A model generated the notes under the pieces. It was not told the origin of the DNA. It searched no databases and was given only the letters and a program-made list of their open reading frames with translations. From assembly GCA_014825775.1 (NCBI GenBank), contig MVAQ01000021.1, positions 110,447-174,446 of the forward strand: a DNA stretch of 64,000 nt, in the 5' to 3' direction. A program made the position numbers and the translations under genes. This document shows, piece by piece, positions 63,118 through 64,000 of this stretch (positions are counted from its first letter, which is position 1; each line of letters begins with the position of its first letter). The DNA is from Krasilnikovozyma curviuscula (Eukaryota; Basidiomycota; Tremellomycetes; Cystofilobasidiales; Mrakiaceae).

Positions 63118-64000
63118 CTATGTGTTGAGGAAAACTTCCTCCTCGGTCACCACTACAGAGACATTCTTCGCCTTGACCCCACTAATATCTTCGTATATAA
63201 TTTCCAAAGAATTTAAAGCAGCCTTTCGAAAGACCTTGGAGTTCAACATGGAATCCAGCAAGGTGTAAGAAAGGTCCGCCCGCTGGAAAAATTCAACAAC
63301 ATCCGCGCAAAAGTCTGCCAAAACCACCGCAGAACCATCATTTTGAACAGCATTGGCTTGCTCTAATAAAACATCCTCGTAACATTCAAAGGCATGTCGT
63401 CTGTTGAAAGGACTCCCGCAAGAACAATCGTATCTGATGCCAAAAACACCCGTTCTCCAACGGATCGCTAAGTTGAGGGGCGCATTTTTTGCCAATGTCA
63501 GCACTTTATCGCACAGTCCCGCTGTACGAGTAGCACTATTAGCCAATATATAAACTCCTAATCGTCCCACTTCCGTCTGAGACTGCAGAAAGGCGCGTCG
63601 GACGGACAATTGATAGGCCAAGAGCGCCGACTTTACGCTCAAATCAGGGTTCCCCCTTTTGTAAACAAGGAAGTCCTGGTACCTTGCATTCTTCTGGATG
63701 CGCGGTATGATCTCACGAGTGCTACCAAGACTCAACTGAGACAAACGATATCTGGCAGGAGAGTCAGGAGCAGCGAAAGTAGTCAAATGAAGGCGCAAAT
63801 TGACGGACAAAGACGCGATGCGCTCCGACGGCGGCGTAATGCCCGTCATCGCAAGACAAACTTTCGCTGACCTCTCTGCCCCAACACCCACGATCCATGT
63901 AACAGCCTTTTTCCAATGATCTGTTGCAAGTGACAAGCTGCTTTCCCGAAAGATAGGCCGAGATTCCAAAAAATGATGCAACAACGCCCCCGCGTAGTCT
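63118..64000 (-). CDS. C-terminal part of a LINE reverse-transcriptase polyprotein (partial)
   Basis: The frame is open up to the window edge, so only the C-terminal 294 residues or so are visible. It is mostly helical and ends with a zinc-finger motif CSCGSPFNRRHAFEC (C-x-C-x8-H-x4-C), the form common near the C-terminus of LINE ORF2 proteins, then VLADFCADVVEFFQRADLS. No RT catalytic motif falls inside the window. No frameshift or stop interrupts it, so this part could be functional; whether the element is complete cannot be judged. Confidence 0.65.
   Translation of the reverse strand, partial: DYAGALLHHFLESRPIFRESSLSLATDHWKKAVTWIVGVGAERSAKVCLAMTGITPPSERIASLSVNLRLHLTTFAAPDSPARYRLSQLSLGSTREIIPRIQKNARYQDFLVYKRGNPDLSVKSALLAYQLSVRRAFLQSQTEVGRLGVYILANSATRTAGLCDKVLTLAKNAPLNLAIRWRTGVFGIRYDCSCGSPFNRRHAFECYEDVLLEQANAVQNDGSAVVLADFCADVVEFFQRADLSYTLLDSMLNSKVFRKAALNSLEIIYEDISGVKAKNVSVVVTEEEVFLNT

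Larger units (their letters stand above)
62926..64000 (-). mobile_element. 3' part of a LINE (non-LTR) retrotransposon, Cnl1-like
   Basis: A minus-strand open frame reaches the window edge and ends with a Cys/His finger, followed by a 3' region with two hairpins and then telomere-like repeat. This arrangement is that of Cryptococcus Cnl1, a LINE reported at telomeric repeats. The left boundary is approximate; no poly(A) is seen. The RT core lies outside the window. Confidence 0.6.

Overview
The window is nuclear DNA of a basidiomycete yeast, most likely a Tremellales species such as Cryptococcus or Kwoniella. Genes are split by many short GT-AG introns (about 45-100 nt), spacing is tight, and the gene families (GDP-mannose transporter, Rom2-type RhoGEF, Cdc48, Rna14, Rrs1, Ade16, Rpt5) are fungal. 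The right edge carries TTAGGGG-type telomere-like DNA beside a LINE, a pairing known from Cryptococcus telomeres. All gene models were built by eye from reading frames and splice signals, without searches.

Layout. 0.3-9.7 kb (minus): GDP-mannose transporter and a very long Rho-GEF. 11-20 kb (minus): dephospho-CoA kinase, a Zn2Cys6 transcription factor and CDC48. 20.4-30.2 kb (plus): RNA14, a small divergent forkhead protein, RRS1 and ADE16 (ATIC). 30.6-34.3 kb (minus): a long disordered protein with two C-terminal chromodomains. 36.2-41.9 kb: two forkhead factors in head-to-head orientation, their first ATGs about 100 bp apart; one also carries two C2HC-type zinc fingers. 42.6-45 kb (minus): proteasome ATPase RPT5.

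From 45 kb rightwards the gene density falls and genes become accessory-like: a 4-TM small protein, an MFS sugar-type transporter, a SAM methyltransferase, a multi-TM protein, two weak small ORFs, a tail-anchored-like Cys-rich protein, an M20 carboxypeptidase S-like peptidase and an F-box-like protein. The last 1.1 kb is telomere-like repeat plus the 3' end of a non-LTR retrotransposon. This looks like a transition from core chromosome to subtelomere.

Most notable: three forkhead-fold genes within 18 kb, one with a rewritten recognition helix and found only after splicing; a RhoGEF with two tandem DH domains; a Zn-finger plus forkhead fusion with a 10-nt microexon; a perfect 12-2-12 inverted repeat with CGG half-sites upstream of the Zn2Cys6 gene; and the LINE/telomere junction.
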